Counted from the first letter of the stretch, positions 12,295-25,277 are shown. The stretch: 64,000 bases of DNA from Glycine soja (GCF_004193775.1 NC_041016.1:44689522-44753521), one strand, 5' to 3'. Notes: generated by a model from the letters alone, not told the origin. Made by a program: numbers and translations.

Positions 12295-13334
12295 TTGTGT
12301 CGAATGCCAATCTCTATAAAGTTACAAAAAGAAAGCATCAAGTTCCAAACACGATTAAAATTCTAGATTATGTTATGGAAATGGAGCCCATTGTTGGAAG
12401 CAAAAGAGAACATGCGCATGGCTGAAACGAAGTGATAATTCATTCAAGTTGACTATTGTAGATTAGGCTTTATCTTGTAAATATCTGGGAATAAGCTTTG
12501 AAACTAGTGATGAATCGAACGTATGTTGGTTTCATTGATGTGTTGGCAAGGACAAACATAAATGTTTGAACTAAGTGTTCTGCAACCTGTCAACCATCAC
12601 AACATTTGATAAATGAGTTGCATATGTTATCCAACACATAAATAGACATCACATATACCCATGCATATGATCATATTGAAAACAAATGGCTAAACAATTA
12701 GTCATTCACTTATAATTCTTTTCAATATATGAAGATTTTACAAAAATAAATGTTCTTGTGCTCAATGAAATTGTGTAAGTCATACCCCATCAGTTTAGGC
12801 AATTTGAAGATCCTTAAAGTTTATGCAGTCTAATGTGGCGGGCCTTCTCAAAGGGAGAATATTTCTCCTTTTTTAGCTCCTAATTTCCTTTACATGGCTT
12901 ACTATTTATCTTTAACTCTAAATTTTGAATACAATCATCATTAGAAGTAAAACATTTTCCTCAAACTATATCAGAAGAGTCTATATGATCAGATGATCTA
13001 AACTTTCATCCTCACAGACCCATTTTCTAATTAAACTTATCAACCACTAATATCAAAAGTTGTTTGTATAAACTTATTAATCACTTATAAAGTCAGATAT
13101 CTAATTCATACTAGTTACAAATTTGGCTATGACTAATCAACTTATAAATTATATTTGATTCTAATAATTTAAACCATCAATTTTATAACTAAATTTATCA
13201 TTTTTTGAATATTATTTAAGTGATTATAAAAAAAATGAATTATCTTTCTATGAAGTATGACATGATTTCAACTTGTCGATCTCAATGGAAAAAATGAAGA
13301 GCTTTGTATAGTAGCTAACTATAAAGACACATTC
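12295..13334. other. Intergenic stretch between two LTR elements
   Basis: No gene was recognised. Directly after the Copia element, 12300-12430 (+) gives an open, low-bias frame containing RKHQVPNTIKILDYVMEMEP. It may be the interrupted end of an older coding fragment, but I could not identify it. Confidence 0.4.
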
Positions 13335-13635
13335 TGATAGCAATAGCAGCACCACAAGAGACATAACAACTACCCGACCAATAAGGAACCACACTAAGCC
13401 CACTTACCTGAATGACTATGCATAAGAGGGGACAACATTTGTGTTCACCATTCTGTTAGGGGACAACCATAATGCTCCCTCAATTCTATTGTAACACAAT
13501 TGTTATAGTTTGTTAAGTACCAATAGTAATGTAAGCCTATAAATATCAAGCAATGAATGAGAAGAAGGCACAAAAGAATTATCAAATATCTGTTAGTGTA
13601 GTTAGCATAATGTAGCTTAGCCTTTGTCCCTAACA
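13335..13635 (+). repeat. 5' LTR (301 bp) of the non-autonomous element
   Basis: Starts TGATAGCAATAGCAGCACC and ends GTCCCTAACA. TATAAATATC at about 13537 is a plausible TATA box. Confidence 0.85.
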
Positions 13636-13672
13636 ATTTGGTCTGACCTACCCCTTCCCTGCTGCCCTCCAA

Positions 13673-13766
13673 TGGCAGAAGTCGACCTTTCCTCATCCAG
13701 CTTGGACCACCTTGAGGCTGCCATCGCCGAACTCAATGCAGCTCAACTTTGTTTTTTGGTGACCTA
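13673..13766 (+). pseudogene. Gag N-terminal remnant
   Basis: A short frame beginning MAEVDLSSSSLDHLEAAIAE and stopping after about 30 codons. Position and composition fit the start of a Gypsy gag. The rest of the internal region (13770-14340) is Ser/Pro/Thr-rich low-complexity sequence in several frames without gag or pol motifs. Confidence 0.5.
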
Positions 13767-14563
13767 AGCCTCCATGATCTTCAAACTCGATGTCATTCTC
13801 CTGAAACTAGATACCATGGTACCTTGCCAACGCTCCCCATTTTCTTCTTTGGTGCAGTCACCACCGACAGATACCCCTATGTCGACTCCCCTTCCTATAC
13901 CGACTTCGATTCCATGCCCCGCACCCATGCCAACTAGTCCCGCACCTAAGTCAGCATCGCTCCTCATGGAAACTTCCCATGGAAGCTCCATAATGAAGTC
14001 ACGTATGCTCGAGCATGCTGGCTTCATCTCCTTCCATCACCGATAACCCTGTCTCTCTTCTCTTAGTCTCTCTCCCTCTCACTCCTGTGACGGCCAGAGG
14101 AACATTCGCAGTCACGGTCTCTTGCTCTGTCTCTGTCGGGATCCTTCTTGCACCCATCATTCTCGCAGTCACAACCTCTTGCTCTGTCTATCATCAGCAA
14201 TGATGTCCACCGCCTCACCCGCCACCACATCCACCACCACCACCGAAGCCACTGGCTCCACCACAACCATGGCTGACACAGGCTAAGCTTCGTCGACACG
14301 AGTGTTATGATCGTCACAGTCGTGGCCGTCAACATTGAAGCCAAACCATTTTAACAAAAGGGTAGCCACTTAGCGAAGAAGAACATAAAACATAACAGTA
14401 GATTCCAATTGCAGCAGCCTTCATCAACTAGATCCAAACAAGCCCACAAAAAAAGCAACTTTACTCACGTACCTTTTTTTTTCTTCTTCTAAATCCACCC
14501 CTTGTTTAGCTTTTTTTTATTGCCCAACCTTGAGGACAAGGTTGGTTTTCCAGTGGTGGGTAT

Positions 14564-14864
14564 TGATAACAATAGTAGCACCACTGGAGACATAACAACT
14601 ACCCGACCAATAAGGAACTGCACTAAGCTCACTTACCTGAATGACTATGCATAAGAGGGGACAACATTTGTGCTTACCAGTCTGTTAGGGGACAATCATA
14701 GTGCTCCCTCAATTCTGTTGTAACAGAAGTATTATAGTTTATTAAGTACCAATAGCAATGTAAGCCTATAAATATCAAGCAATGAATGAGAAGAAGGCAC
14801 AAAAGAATTATCAAATATCTATTACTGTAGTTAGCATAGTGTAGCTTAGCCTTTATCCCTAACA
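14564..14864 (+). repeat. 3' LTR (301 bp) of the non-autonomous element
   Basis: Starts TGATAACAATAGTAGCACC and ends ATCCCTAACA. Same length as its partner with scattered substitutions. Confidence 0.85.
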
Positions 14865-14959
14865 ATTTAGTTGATAAGACACACCAACCATTTCGACCCA
14901 AGAGGAACATATAGAAGCCCATATACCTGCAAGATTACATAGAAGAATTGGACAAAAAT

Positions 14960-15211
14960 TGTTAGTAATGCTTTTTATATTTTGTATTACTTTAATGAGA
15001 TGTTAGGAAATTATGGCGTTGTATTTCGTTTCGGTCCGACACGTGCACTTCCATAATGGAAGATTCTAGGCCTGGCCATGATTGGCACGAGGTTTCTTTA
15101 AATAAGCACGAAAAGTAATGAAATGTCAGAAAAATATTACTCCAATATTCTTCCTTTCTCTTTCTTCTTCAGGAGATTGCCTTGGTCTAGAATGCAAGGT
15201 TCCTTTGCCCA
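14960..15211 (+). repeat. Probable 5' LTR of a truncated Gypsy element
   Basis: From TGTTAGTAATGC to about TTTGCCCA at 15211. TTTAAATAAGC near 15098 could be a TATA region. The next bases (ATTGGTCCGACCTGCC) look like the primer-binding region, and a gag start codon follows at 15242. There is no 3' partner in the window, so the boundaries rest on TG...CA ends alone. Confidence 0.5.
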
Positions 15212-15241
15212 TTAATTGGTCCGACCTGCCGTCGCGGCCAT

Positions 15242-16735
15242 GACCGAGCATCATACACGCTCCAAAACCATTGAGCGCCTAGAAGAGGTGGTGCTTCGGC
15301 TAACCCAAAACTAGTCAACCCTCACCGACGCCCACCACGACCTTACCGTCCGCCTAGATGCCATCCAGGAGCAACTCCATGCTCTACAACTCCAACCACC
15401 CCAGCCCCTCAACCTCTTCCACCTTCACCCTTTCCCAACCATCCTCGTCCACATATCAAACTCGAGGTACCCCGTTTCGATGGACACAATGCCATGGGAT
15501 GGATCTTTAAGATCTCCTGGTTCTTCGATTACCACAACACACCAGACGAGGAGCGTATCACCATAGCTTCATTTTACATGGATGAAGTAGCTCTAAGTTG
15601 GTTCCAATGGATGTTGCGGAACAGCATGATTATGTCGTGGTCCTCGCTTCTTTAGGCCCTTGAATCTCGCTTTGCTTCGACGTTCTACGGTGACCCGAAA
15701 GGCACTCTATTCAAGCTCACACAGTGGGGCTCTGTTAATCAATACCTCAATGAGTTCGAGAGGCTTTCCAATCTTATCATCGGATTACCACCCTCATTCC
15801 TCCTTAGCTGTTTTATTTCGGGGCTTACGCCGAAGCTTCGTCGGGAGGTACAGGCATTGCAACCTCTTTCCTTACCGCAAGCGATTTTGTTGGCCAAACT
15901 CTAGGAGGACAAACTAGAGGACCGTCGCCGGATTTATCTTCCTCGACCCCTCAACAATCCACCACAACCTCCGCAAACACCACCCCCTACAAATATACTT
16001 CCAGCACTTTCACCACGTCCCCTTCCTTCACCTAAAACCCAAGTCAAGTGCTTCATTCCGAATGAGATGGCTCAAGAGCGTGAACCTGGATTATGTTACA
16101 ATTGTGACAATAAGTGGAACCCAACTCATAGATGCAAAGCTCGCTTCTTCTTGCTCATAGTTGAAGATGAAAAGGCCACCCTTGACCCTCCTCCACAACC
16201 ACCAAATAACAATAATTCTCCTCCAACCTCGGATACCACCCACGCCCAAATTAGCTTCAATGCCCTTGCCAACACGTTGGCACCAGAAGCACTTCATCTC
16301 TACGGCCACATACATCACTCCCGTGTTACAGTACTCATTGATTGGGGGAGCACTCATAATTTCATTCAAACACGCGCTGCTAAATATCTCCAACTACCCA
16401 TGACACCCACCCCACCATTACAGGTCACCGTAGGTAATGGTACCACCCTTCCTTGTGACCAACTTTGTCTGAATGTTGTGTTGCTTCTTCAGGGACAAAC
16501 ATTTCATGTTGATCTCCATGTCTTACTCATTAGTGGCACTGATATCGTCCTCGACGTTCAATGGCTCTGACAATTGGGCCATATCCTCACCAATTATGAC
16601 ACCCTGACCATGCAGTTTCGCTACAATGGTGATTTTGTAGTCCTTCAGGCAAATGCTCCAACAACACCCGTAGACACATTTACACTTCAACTTCACCGGT
16701 TGATTCAAACACATTCAGCGAGCTAAGCCTGGGTG
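15242..16735 (+). pseudogene. Gypsy gag-protease remnant, truncated before reverse transcriptase
   Basis: ATG at 15242 (MTEHHTRSKTIERLEEVVLR) starts a gag that meets a stop after about 24 codons and then changes frame. The retrotransposon gag domain is clear: VPRFDGHNAMGWIFKISWFF, then SWFQWMLRN, then TQWGSVNQYLNEFERLSNLI. A zinc knuckle follows at about 16094-16135 (CYNCDNKWNPTHRC), then a retropepsin at 16340-16370 where DxGSTHNFIQT is read with Trp in place of Ser/Gly (DWGSTHNF). Coding similarity ends at about 16720. The reverse transcriptase, integrase and 3' LTR are missing. The arrangement fits a Tekay/Reina-like Gypsy. A short 'cgagctaagc' stretch at 16715-16760 may come from yet another LTR. 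Confidence 0.8.
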
Positions 16736-16760
16736 GCACGCTAAGCGAGCTGTCCACTTC

Positions 16761-19700
16761 TTCAATTTTTTTTCAAGGCTTTTTTTTTAATTTTTGCATA
16801 AATTTTTCTTCTAAATCACTTGAAATCTTCTTCTTTTGAATTTTGCTAATAAAAATAGCAAAGATGTTAATATTTTCATTATTTCATTAAAAACAATAAT
16901 AAAGTAAAGAAATTACACCCACTTTATTATCTTTTGACTTGTTTAAAATAATATAAGAGTTGAGAAATTGTTTCTATTAAGTAATTAAATTAGTGATACT
17001 TTGGGTTATAAATTAAGAGGATTAAAATGGGTTTTGTGTTGATGAACCAGAAAAATACAAGAGTTTAGTGAACATGTTTTAGCAAGTTAAGTATTGGGCT
17101 TTATATCCGTCAGTGAGTTTTCCTTTATCATCCATTAATAAAATTTATATCTTCACCTAAAGAGAAGAATCTCATTTCTACCCAAAAATAGAATCCGAAA
17201 ATAAAACCAAACAATTGTATATTATAAGGAGAAAAAAATGTTATTTGATCCTTTTTAAATTTGATCTATTACCCTATCTCTATGACTCCTAATATGGCGA
17301 TCATAAATATTATTAGTGCTACTTAAGGATATTCTAAACCATTGATATTATTCTTATATCTAACGGGGGTTGTTACACATATATATCATTGGCGAGTAAC
17401 CTATTACAATTGTAGATGCGGAAAGAACACAAGTGTTAGTACTATCAAATTTGAAGCAATCAAGAAACAAATAATAAAAACTCAAATATTGAAGAGGAAG
17501 TTATCTACAAATTAGAACCCCGAGCATCATCCTTGTCTTCATCCTTATTGTCATTATCCTCATTGTCCATTCTAGAATATAGAATAAGCAAAAACAAATG
17601 AAGCAAAAAATACAAAGAACATAAATAGGAAAAACTGCCTCACAATTGCATCTCAATTTGGCTCTAGTATGAAAGGAAAAAATAATTGCACGATGATGGA
17701 CAAATCCTTTAAAATGGTTCACATGAAATGAAATAATAAATAATAAAGATTTTTTTTTTAAAGGCAATAAAGACTATTTTATAAATCTAAAATGATTGCT
17801 TGACGTGTTAAGAGTAAGAATAAAAATCATCTAAACTTTATAAATCTCAATGTAATAATTCCTTATAGGAGAAATATATTAGTTTTTTTTTTATAACAAA
17901 CAAGCATATTAGTAAGAGATGAATAAATAAACGACTTAAATGTTATTTTGGTCACTCTATTCTGTTCTATCTAAAATTTTTGTTCTTTTATTTTAGAAAA
18001 TTCACAATTTTGGTTCTCGTTATATTTTAAAAGATATGTAATTTTGGTCCAATTTTTAATTTTATTTATATTTTATTTCTTTTATTTTTTTATACTATAA
18101 TTAATTAAATCATTTTTTGATAATACCTTAAATGAATATGTTAAGTCTAGGGTTTAATTTGATCAAAATAAAAGAAATAAATTGAAAGCAAAATTAAAAA
18201 TTTGACTAAAATTATAAATTTTCTAATATAAAGAGGAACAAATGTCTATGAGGTTGAAATCACGAATTTTTAAAAAACATGAAAGTCAGATATCTCTATT
18301 TTAAAATAAAGCAACAAAAATTACATGTTGAGCTAATTAGAGTGACCAACATTGCATATAATCCGAAATAGATCCAAAAGATAAATGGACAAATGGTAAT
18401 TAATTTGTATATCTTTTCACTTTCACAAAGATCCTTTCAGTAAAATTTATTTTGGTCTTTTATCTTTTAAATTTTTTATTTTGATTTTATATGTTTTAAA
18501 TGTTAGTCTATATGATCCTTTTATTAGTTTGATACTAAAACTAGTATTTTAAATTTTAAAATAATTAGTTTTAAATTATTTTTTTTTGCTAATTATAATG
18601 ATAAATATAATTAATTTAAACATAATAGCATTTTTTAACTGTCATAATATTTATATTAAATTTTTTAAAATGATAAATTAAACATGGCATTGAGACGATT
18701 GAGAGTAGGTTTGACTCTTTCCATTTTCGCCCCAACAAAAGGTAAGGTGCGTTCGGACATGATCGAAATGTTTGTTTTTTGTTTTTGTATTCAGAACATG
18801 ATCAAAATGTTTGACACTAGAAAACAATTATATGCATTTTTCTCATTTGAGTCTATTTTGTTTCAGTTTTTCCCTTTTAGTGAATGAGCTATTTTGATAT
18901 AGTGTCAGATCAATTTCATAACCAGAATTAGATGTAATTATTGTTTCATTGTTTGTACTTGTAGATGTAACAATGTTCTCTACCTTCGTGGAGTTCCAGA
19001 GCATGAAGAAATTGAAGATGCTGTTGCAGAAGACTAGAATTAATGATAAAAACTCTAAAATTGTTTTTGTTATGGGACTCCACATCCTCACCCAAATGCA
19101 GTTTATTTTTTGGTGTTAAAGTGTAGAGATTTAGACAAGTAATTAGATGTTAACTTGCCAGACATGTTGCCAATTTGTGCTCATGATTGTCCGAAAATTT
19201 TCAAGAAAGCTTTCATATATTCTCATTGGGTTGACAACAATGAATCTTTTATGCTAAACGATTCATTATTTGTGATGCCCTTTTGACTTGAATGTTTGTG
19301 CCCCCAATTACTACGGTCATAAAAGGTAGGTAGTTAGTTGAGGCAAGCATAATATTTTTCATTGTTACGTAAATTAATTCTAATAGATTGGTAGATTTTG
19401 TTAAGTTTAATTGTGATACTTTTATGAGAATTGAGTCCCTCTCTAATTAACAATCTTCCGTGACTCCAACCTCTTTTATTTAGGGTGGAAATAGAGTTGG
19501 CTTATTAAGTTAAGTTAAACGTTATATGTCAAAGGTTTTCTTTAAAGTCATAGCTTAATTTGCACAAAAATTTTGTCTTATAACTTAGTGTAATATAACG
19601 GGTGAGTGTAAATAACTGTATATGTCTGGTGAACATGGAAATTTTCAAATAAGAAATGTGTCTACCTTTGGGGATTCACACGGTACATTTATTTTTTCAA

Positions 19701-20320
19701 ATAAGATATTTGAAATAACCTTTTGGTAATGAAATGGGATGAAGCCCTTGGAAGTAAGGCCACAACTAAATTAGGGATTAGTATTGGCCCAAACAACATT
19801 AGCATCGGTACCTACCAACATTTGAAAATTCTAAAGATACCCTTCTTCATTTTGTATAGTGGAAACACATCTTTGTTTTACTAGTAAGGGTGCGGAAAAT
19901 ATTATACAAGGAAAATGTGATTTTATTGTACAATACATAATAAAATCATGATTATATTGTGAGACGATTTTTAGAATACTAGTTGTGGTTACCAAAAAAT
20001 TAAAAACAAATAAATCATAACTCTGTTGTACAATATGCAAAATGAAATTGTAAAATCTGTTGTATTGACAAAAAATAAAAACCTTTACAAGGAAGAGATT
20101 TGTGAGGGAAGAAGGGAAAATAAAAAAAAGAGGAAAGGAAGAAAGAGTGGGTGCTAAAAATTGGAGGAAAGGACAAAAGGGTATTTTGATCTTTTGGAGT
20201 TAGAGGAGACCAAGTCCATATCAATTCTCCTTAAGTTATGGTAGAAGTAGGAAAGATATTGGGCCATATACAGATTTCAGAAAATTAATCTTTTGAAAAA
20301 TAGAAGGAGAAATATACAAG
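16761..20320. other. AT-rich intergenic region up to the tRNA
   Basis: No protein gene recognised. It contains one fold-back element (listed separately) and long AT-rich runs. A plus-strand stretch at 18960-19250 has slightly better coding appearance but shows no motif that I know. Confidence 0.5.
17936..18356. repeat. Fold-back (MITE-like) element
   Basis: The left side (ATGTTATTTTGGTCACTCTA, about 17940) and the right side (TAGAGTGACCAACATTGCAT, about 18339-18358) are imperfect inverse complements. Stretches further in (ATTTTGGTCC... against ...TTTGACTAAAAT) also pair. About 420 bp, AT-rich, no coding. Superfamily not determined. Confidence 0.5.
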
Positions 20321-20393
20321 CGACTCCACTGGGGATCGAACCCAGAATCTCTGGTTCCGTAGACCAGCGCCTTATCCATTGGGCCATGGAGTC
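20321..20393 (-). tRNA. tRNA-Arg (anticodon ACG)
   Basis: The minus-strand 73-mer folds into a full cloverleaf. The acceptor stem GACTCCA pairs with TGGAGTC, with discriminator G. The D arm is GCC...GGC. The anticodon stem CTGGT/ACCAG encloses loop CTACGGA with anticodon ACG. The T arm CTGGG/CCCAG encloses TTCGATC. The internal A box and B box (GGTTCGATCCC) are intact. There is no intron and CCA is not encoded. A TTTTT run lies about 20 bases downstream on the minus strand (20296-20300) as the Pol III stop. It reads CGN arginine codons, chiefly CGU after A34 is changed to inosine. It looks functional. Confidence 0.95.
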
Positions 20394-21682
20394 AATTTTT
20401 AAGAGTCAGCTCTTAAGAGTATGTTTTTCTATCCTTTCCGTTTTGTCTTTCTTTCTTTTCTGTGCTTCTGATATTATTAACCAGCTGTTAGCTTGAGTTA
20501 AAGCCAAATTATGGTAGCAGATGCTGCTCATAAGATGATAAGGGAAGGATTTAATTTAACTTTTACCTAATTAAAAATTATAGTAAGTTCGTGTGTTTAA
20601 ATTCAGTTTTAACTTAAACTAAAATTTGATTGATGACTCAAATTGTTTTCATGATATATAAACTTTAATATCATGTATAATTAAAATTGAGGAACATTTA
20701 TTGTATATATTTTAAAAAAAATTATCAAAAATTTAATTCTAATGCACTGTGAATATTTTTTTTATAATTGATTAGTGTGTTAGTTGGTTCTTAAATTTAT
20801 TTAGATATCATTTTGAAAAGTGATTGAGATAGTGCTTGCAAAAACAAAATAAAAAAATCATCAGGGACCAAAAAAGTTAAAAATAATATTATAGATTAAA
20901 AAAATATATTTAAGTCATTATTTGTTTAAATTCAATTTTAACTTGACTAGAACTTTTTTATAAAAAACTTGACTAAAACTTGATTGATATAAAGGACACT
21001 ATTAAGTTAACTCAAATTGTTTTCATCATATATAAATTTGAACATTGTCTATAATTAAATTCTAAAATTTAAACTAAGGTATATTTTATAGTATATGTTT
21101 TAAAAATGATAACATAAAAAATTAATTTTAATACATTGGGAATATAAAGATTTTTACATGTGTATAACTTTTAAAAGAAGTATTGCAAAAATTAATAGAA
21201 GTTATGATTAATTAGAGTGCAAAATTGTAATTTAAGATGAGCTCCAATTCCATTTTAAGGTAGGTGTAATTATGAGTTAGGTTGCATAGGGTTTGAGTAA
21301 AAACTTTAATCCAAGAGTCATGGTGATAGTGTTAATAATTGTGATAATGATGACAATAAAATATTATATGATGATGATATTAATAACAATAATAAAAATT
21401 AAAAATTAATAGTGATACCAGTAATTATGAAAATAATAATAATAATAGTAATATATCAATATAATTAATAATGGTAACAAAAATGATAAAAATAACTATG
21501 ATGATAATAGTAATAATAATAAAAATATAGTGAAATAGTGATAACATAATTACATTACTAGATTATATTAATAGTGACAATAGTAGCATGAAAAAAATGA
21601 TGTGGTAGTAAAGTTACAACAAAAAGTAACAAAACTAAACAAAAAAAAGGTAATTATAGAACATAATTAATTATGATTTAGA

Positions 21683-21978
21683 ATTGAGAATATAATTATA
21701 ATTTTTTTAATTGAGTTTCAATATTGTTATTTTCGAAAGTAATTTCAAATGTTATAATTAAAATTGTAAAGTAAAATTTCCTGACTCTAGATAATTCTTA
21801 AATGGCATTGTTGTTCTACTGCATAAAAAAATTGAGAATATAATTATAATTTTTTTAATTGAGTTTTAATATTGTTATTTTCGAAAGTAATTTCAAATGT
21901 TATCATTAAAATTGTAAAGTAAAATTTCCAGACTCTAGATAATTCTTAAATGGCATTGTTGTTCTACTGCATAAAAAA
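21683..21978. repeat. Tandem duplication, 2 x 148 bp
   Basis: Copy 1 (21683-21830) and copy 2 (21831-21978) both run from ATTGAGAATATAATTATAAT to TTCTACTGCATAAAAAA. By eye only a few substitutions separate them (for example GAGTTTCA/GAGTTTTA and TTATAATTA/TTATCATTA), which suggests a recent event. Noncoding. Confidence 0.9.
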
Positions 21979-23664
21979 ATGGCTTTGTTAGAATTGCTTG
22001 TTGATAAATAATTTGTATGGAGTTCTAGATACAAACATTGTGACTACTACTATAAAAACTAGTGGGAACAAAATTCATGTTAAGCGCACTATCATCCTTT
22101 TCAGGCACAATTAATTTTTTTTTATATCTAGATGTAACACATTTTATTAAAGTCAATTATGAGTTATGAAAGCAAAAGACAAGAGTACGTTGCTCCCTCG
22201 CGTTATGTGTGTGTCTCGTGTTCATATGTCAAAGTACTACGTACTAACCTGAGTAAAGTATTCATCAAAAGGACCCTCAGTTGTAAGGGAACATGGTGCA
22301 CTACACACGCAAACGAATCACCTAAAAATTAATTTTGTTTTAAATTTTCTTAAAAAAAAATAAAAGAAATAGTAATAAGAGGCTGTGTTTTAGCTTATTG
22401 ATGAGCATTTTTCATAGTTTTTTATTGCCTTAAAATGCAAGATGTACTATACAGTATAATTTACACAATTTAATTTTAAAATTGGATTAAGAAATATTGA
22501 ATTCTAAAGAAATAGCATTAGTAGAAGTATTATATGAATTTATTATGATATCAAGTACAAGAATACGCGTGAAAATGATTAGACATGCATATGCTGATGA
22601 AAATTTCTTATGTTTTTTTCATTTTTATTTATATCTTATGAGTATGAAATGAGATAACTTATTTGATTGACTTCGATGTTGATCAAACAATTTTTTAATT
22701 CTTTATATAGGATTAAAGTATGAGATCTCTTAATCACAACATAATTTTTTAATACGACTTAACAACTAAAGTATGGGATAAGTACCTACAAAAGATACCT
22801 GTTTTATCTCAGTAACAATTTCACTAGGTATAATAAAATGCTTAATGATATTGGTTATATTTATTGGACTGAATGATTTGATTATAATGCCCAACACCAC
22901 TTAAAGGTAATATTACTGGCTTCTAGTGTAATTACAAGATCTTTTTTTATCTGGTAAGATTGAAGACAATATCAGTATAAAAAAGTTTATAATAATTTAT
23001 ATACTTTTTATCAATCAACTGAGTTAAAAAATATAATTATGCGGTAAATTTAGTTTGAGAGGATATTCATAATGCACAAATGTAATTCTTCTGAAAAAAA
23101 TTGCACAAATGTAATATAGAAATCATACAGCTAAGTAGTGACCTCAATTAATCCTATTTGATTTGGGTTGATACAGTGTTTTGGACTAATATATTATCTG
23201 ATTTGGACCTTAAGCCGAGTCAGGAACAATAATATTTCCTTTCTCACTTTATTACCATTCAACATAACGCTGATGATGCTGGGGGCTTCTGTCATCACAT
23301 CTTTTGTGACTTTAGCTCTTTGGCCCTTTCTTTTATAATACATATTCTATTTTGCCTTCCAAAAAAAAAAAAACTTAACATTGATGATGCAGTAAAAAAA
23401 AATACATGATAGTCATGATATAATTTCTTCTCTCTTTTTTGTTACTCAATAAATTGGGACAATTTTTTATTCTAATAACAAAACATTAAAAAAATAATAC
23501 GTATTCACTATTTTTTTATCTGCCCTTTGTCTCTTACTCACCAGCTGGTGTAGAACTGCTAGCACACTATCTATTTTTGAACGGTTGCTAGTTGATACAA
23601 AAGCTTTGAATGGTTGTTACAGAAATTATATGTATATATTATAATTACAATATGTTTATACATA

Positions 23665-23686
23665 TAATAATAATAATAATAATAAT
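23665..23686. repeat. (TAA)n microsatellite
   Basis: About seven TAA units in AT-rich DNA. Confidence 0.8.
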
Positions 23687-24449
23687 TTATATACTATTTT
23701 ATCTAATAATAATAAATGAATTATATTAAGATAATTAATATTAAAATTTGTTTTACTTATATTTATATAAAACTCATGATATGCATGGTCCATATGTACC
23801 TAGGTTGATTCAGCTTAACTAAAGGTCTTAAATTTGAGTCTTTGATATTAGTTGTATTAAATATTTAAAAGAAAAAATTTATCATTCATAGTGATCTCAC
23901 TCAACTCAAATAAGATTATTTTCGATAAAAAAAAATATCATAGACATTATAAAAAAGAATAACAAGAAGATAAAGTAAGGATATATAAGAAAATAACACA
24001 ATCACAGATCATCCTGCTTAATTTACTCCCCATGCAATCAGAAAGGGACGAAAAAACGCCCCAAAACACCTCACTATTCCCTTGTATCTTTTGATGTATG
24101 GAAGCAATGCCAATTCAAGCCAAGAATCCAAGTTCTCCTTTTCCGTTTCTTTACAACGTTTTCTTGCAATTTTTAATATTTCAATTGGCTTTCTTAGTGC
24201 CGAAGAATGCCAATTAATTAACTAATGCACATAATTAATAATCGTCACATGAAAAGTAACGTTCAGATTTGATGATGGTGTTAAGGCGATAACAGCTAGG
24301 AAGCAATATTTGGCAATATATATGTATGTATATTTATTGACCTTGTGATAAAACCAATCTCCTATATCACATATTTCTTCAGCACTTATAGTGTAGTGAG
24401 AGAGAAATTAAGGAAGAGCTTAATTGAGTGCTTCTATCATAGAAGTTCT

Positions 24450-24522
24450 ATGGCTACCCTTGTTGCTCCAAACCAAAAATCTCCGGTTGAAGACGTTGAG
24501 GCTCTACATAAGGCTTTCAAAG
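24450..24522 (+). other. Isolated annexin first exon (alternative exon or remnant)
   Basis: ATG at 24450 reads MATLVAPNQKSPVEDVEALH followed by KAFK and a single G, then GT at 24523. It is exactly 73 nt, the length and phase of exon 1 of the annexin gene at 26748, and encodes the same N-terminal helix (EALHKAFKG against EALRKAFQG). No second annexin exon lies in the next 2.2 kb. It could be an alternative first exon, since it would join in frame to exon 2 at 27117, or all that is left of a tandem duplicate. A TATA-rich stretch at 24317-24335 precedes it by about 120 bp, and the reading frame and donor are intact, which favours at least recent function. Confidence 0.7.
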
Positions 24523-25241
24523 GTATCATTTATTTATATAGTATACAAGAAAAATGTTTTGCAAATATTATAAAATAGAACAAGAAAAAATAAATAAATT
24601 GTCTTCTTTAACTTTGGTTTTTATTTTGATGTTTCCATGTTAGAAGATTACATATAGTAGAATGAACCGTGAAGAATCACCTTTTTCTTTGGTGAAAACC
24701 TCTATCTCTGATGTTCTTGATAATTTTCTTTTATTTTATAAACTAACCGAGGGTGACACTACAATAACTATGGCATAGTAGTTTTTTTTTTTACTAATAT
24801 GCAATTGTTGGGGTCATACAATTCAAAATTCAAAATTCGCTTAGCTCCGATCTGTTTCCTTATTGGAAAAGATGTACATAGGTAGGAGTAGCAATACAAT
24901 TTTTTTTTGTCTTCAATGTTTCATTTATAAATATTAAAAACGAGAATAAAATAAAAATAACATAAACTATTAATAATTATTTATGAAAGTAAAAAGCATT
25001 TAATTAAAAACAAATAAGTCGTAGTTTTCTCTCCCTCTCTCTCTCTCGAATAAAGGCTAATTTTGAATTACCATGTACAATTAATGTCCGTGTGAGTTTG
25101 CAGCCGCTCAATTTTCCTGCTTAGATTAGGTGAGGCATTTAAATCAAGCCTATAATGGGTATAAGTGGAATTGCACTTTTTCCTTCTGGCGTATATCAGT
25201 GGGTATCTCAGTTATTATATCTCTAAAATGAAAATAGTTAC

Positions 25242-25246
<5 letters not shown>

Positions 25247-25275
<29 letters not shown>
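25247..25275. repeat. (AT)n microsatellite
   Basis: About 14 AT units between the extra annexin exon and the main gene. Confidence 0.9.

Positions 25276-25277
<2 letters not shown>

Larger units (their letters stand above)
13335..14864 (+). mobile_element. Non-autonomous LTR element with two 301-bp LTRs
   Basis: Two direct repeats of exactly 301 bp (13335-13635 and 14564-14864) start TGATA and end CCTAACA. They enclose 928 bp that holds no reverse transcriptase. After the 5' LTR comes ATTTGGTCTGACC, a likely primer-binding region similar in layout to ATTGGTCCGACC of the Gypsy element at 15215. A short gag-like start follows (ATG at 13673: MAEVDLSSSSLDHLEAAIAE). TGAGGACAAGGTTGG and the purine tract GTGGTGGGTAT (14553-14563) precede the 3' LTR. 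No matching 5-bp target duplication is visible (CATTC against ATTTA), so one end may have been altered. It is best described as a deletion derivative of a Gypsy element. Confidence 0.8.
20394..24449. other. AT-rich intergenic region
   Basis: No gene recognised across 4 kb. Contents are AT-rich DNA, an imperfect ATA/ATG/AAT trinucleotide-like tract (21330-21560), a 148-bp tandem duplication and a TAA microsatellite, the last two listed separately. Confidence 0.55.

Noticed and set aside
14063..14344. Minus-strand frame with Trp/Arg-rich repeats and an adjacent Ser/Pro/Thr-rich plus frame
   Set aside because: Internal low-complexity sequence of the non-autonomous LTR element; no domain, and several frames are open at once.
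16715..16760. 'cgagctaagc' words suggesting another LTR at the end of the Gypsy fragment
   Set aside because: Only about 45 bp, with no TG/CA ends or partner; mentioned with the Gypsy remnant but not called.
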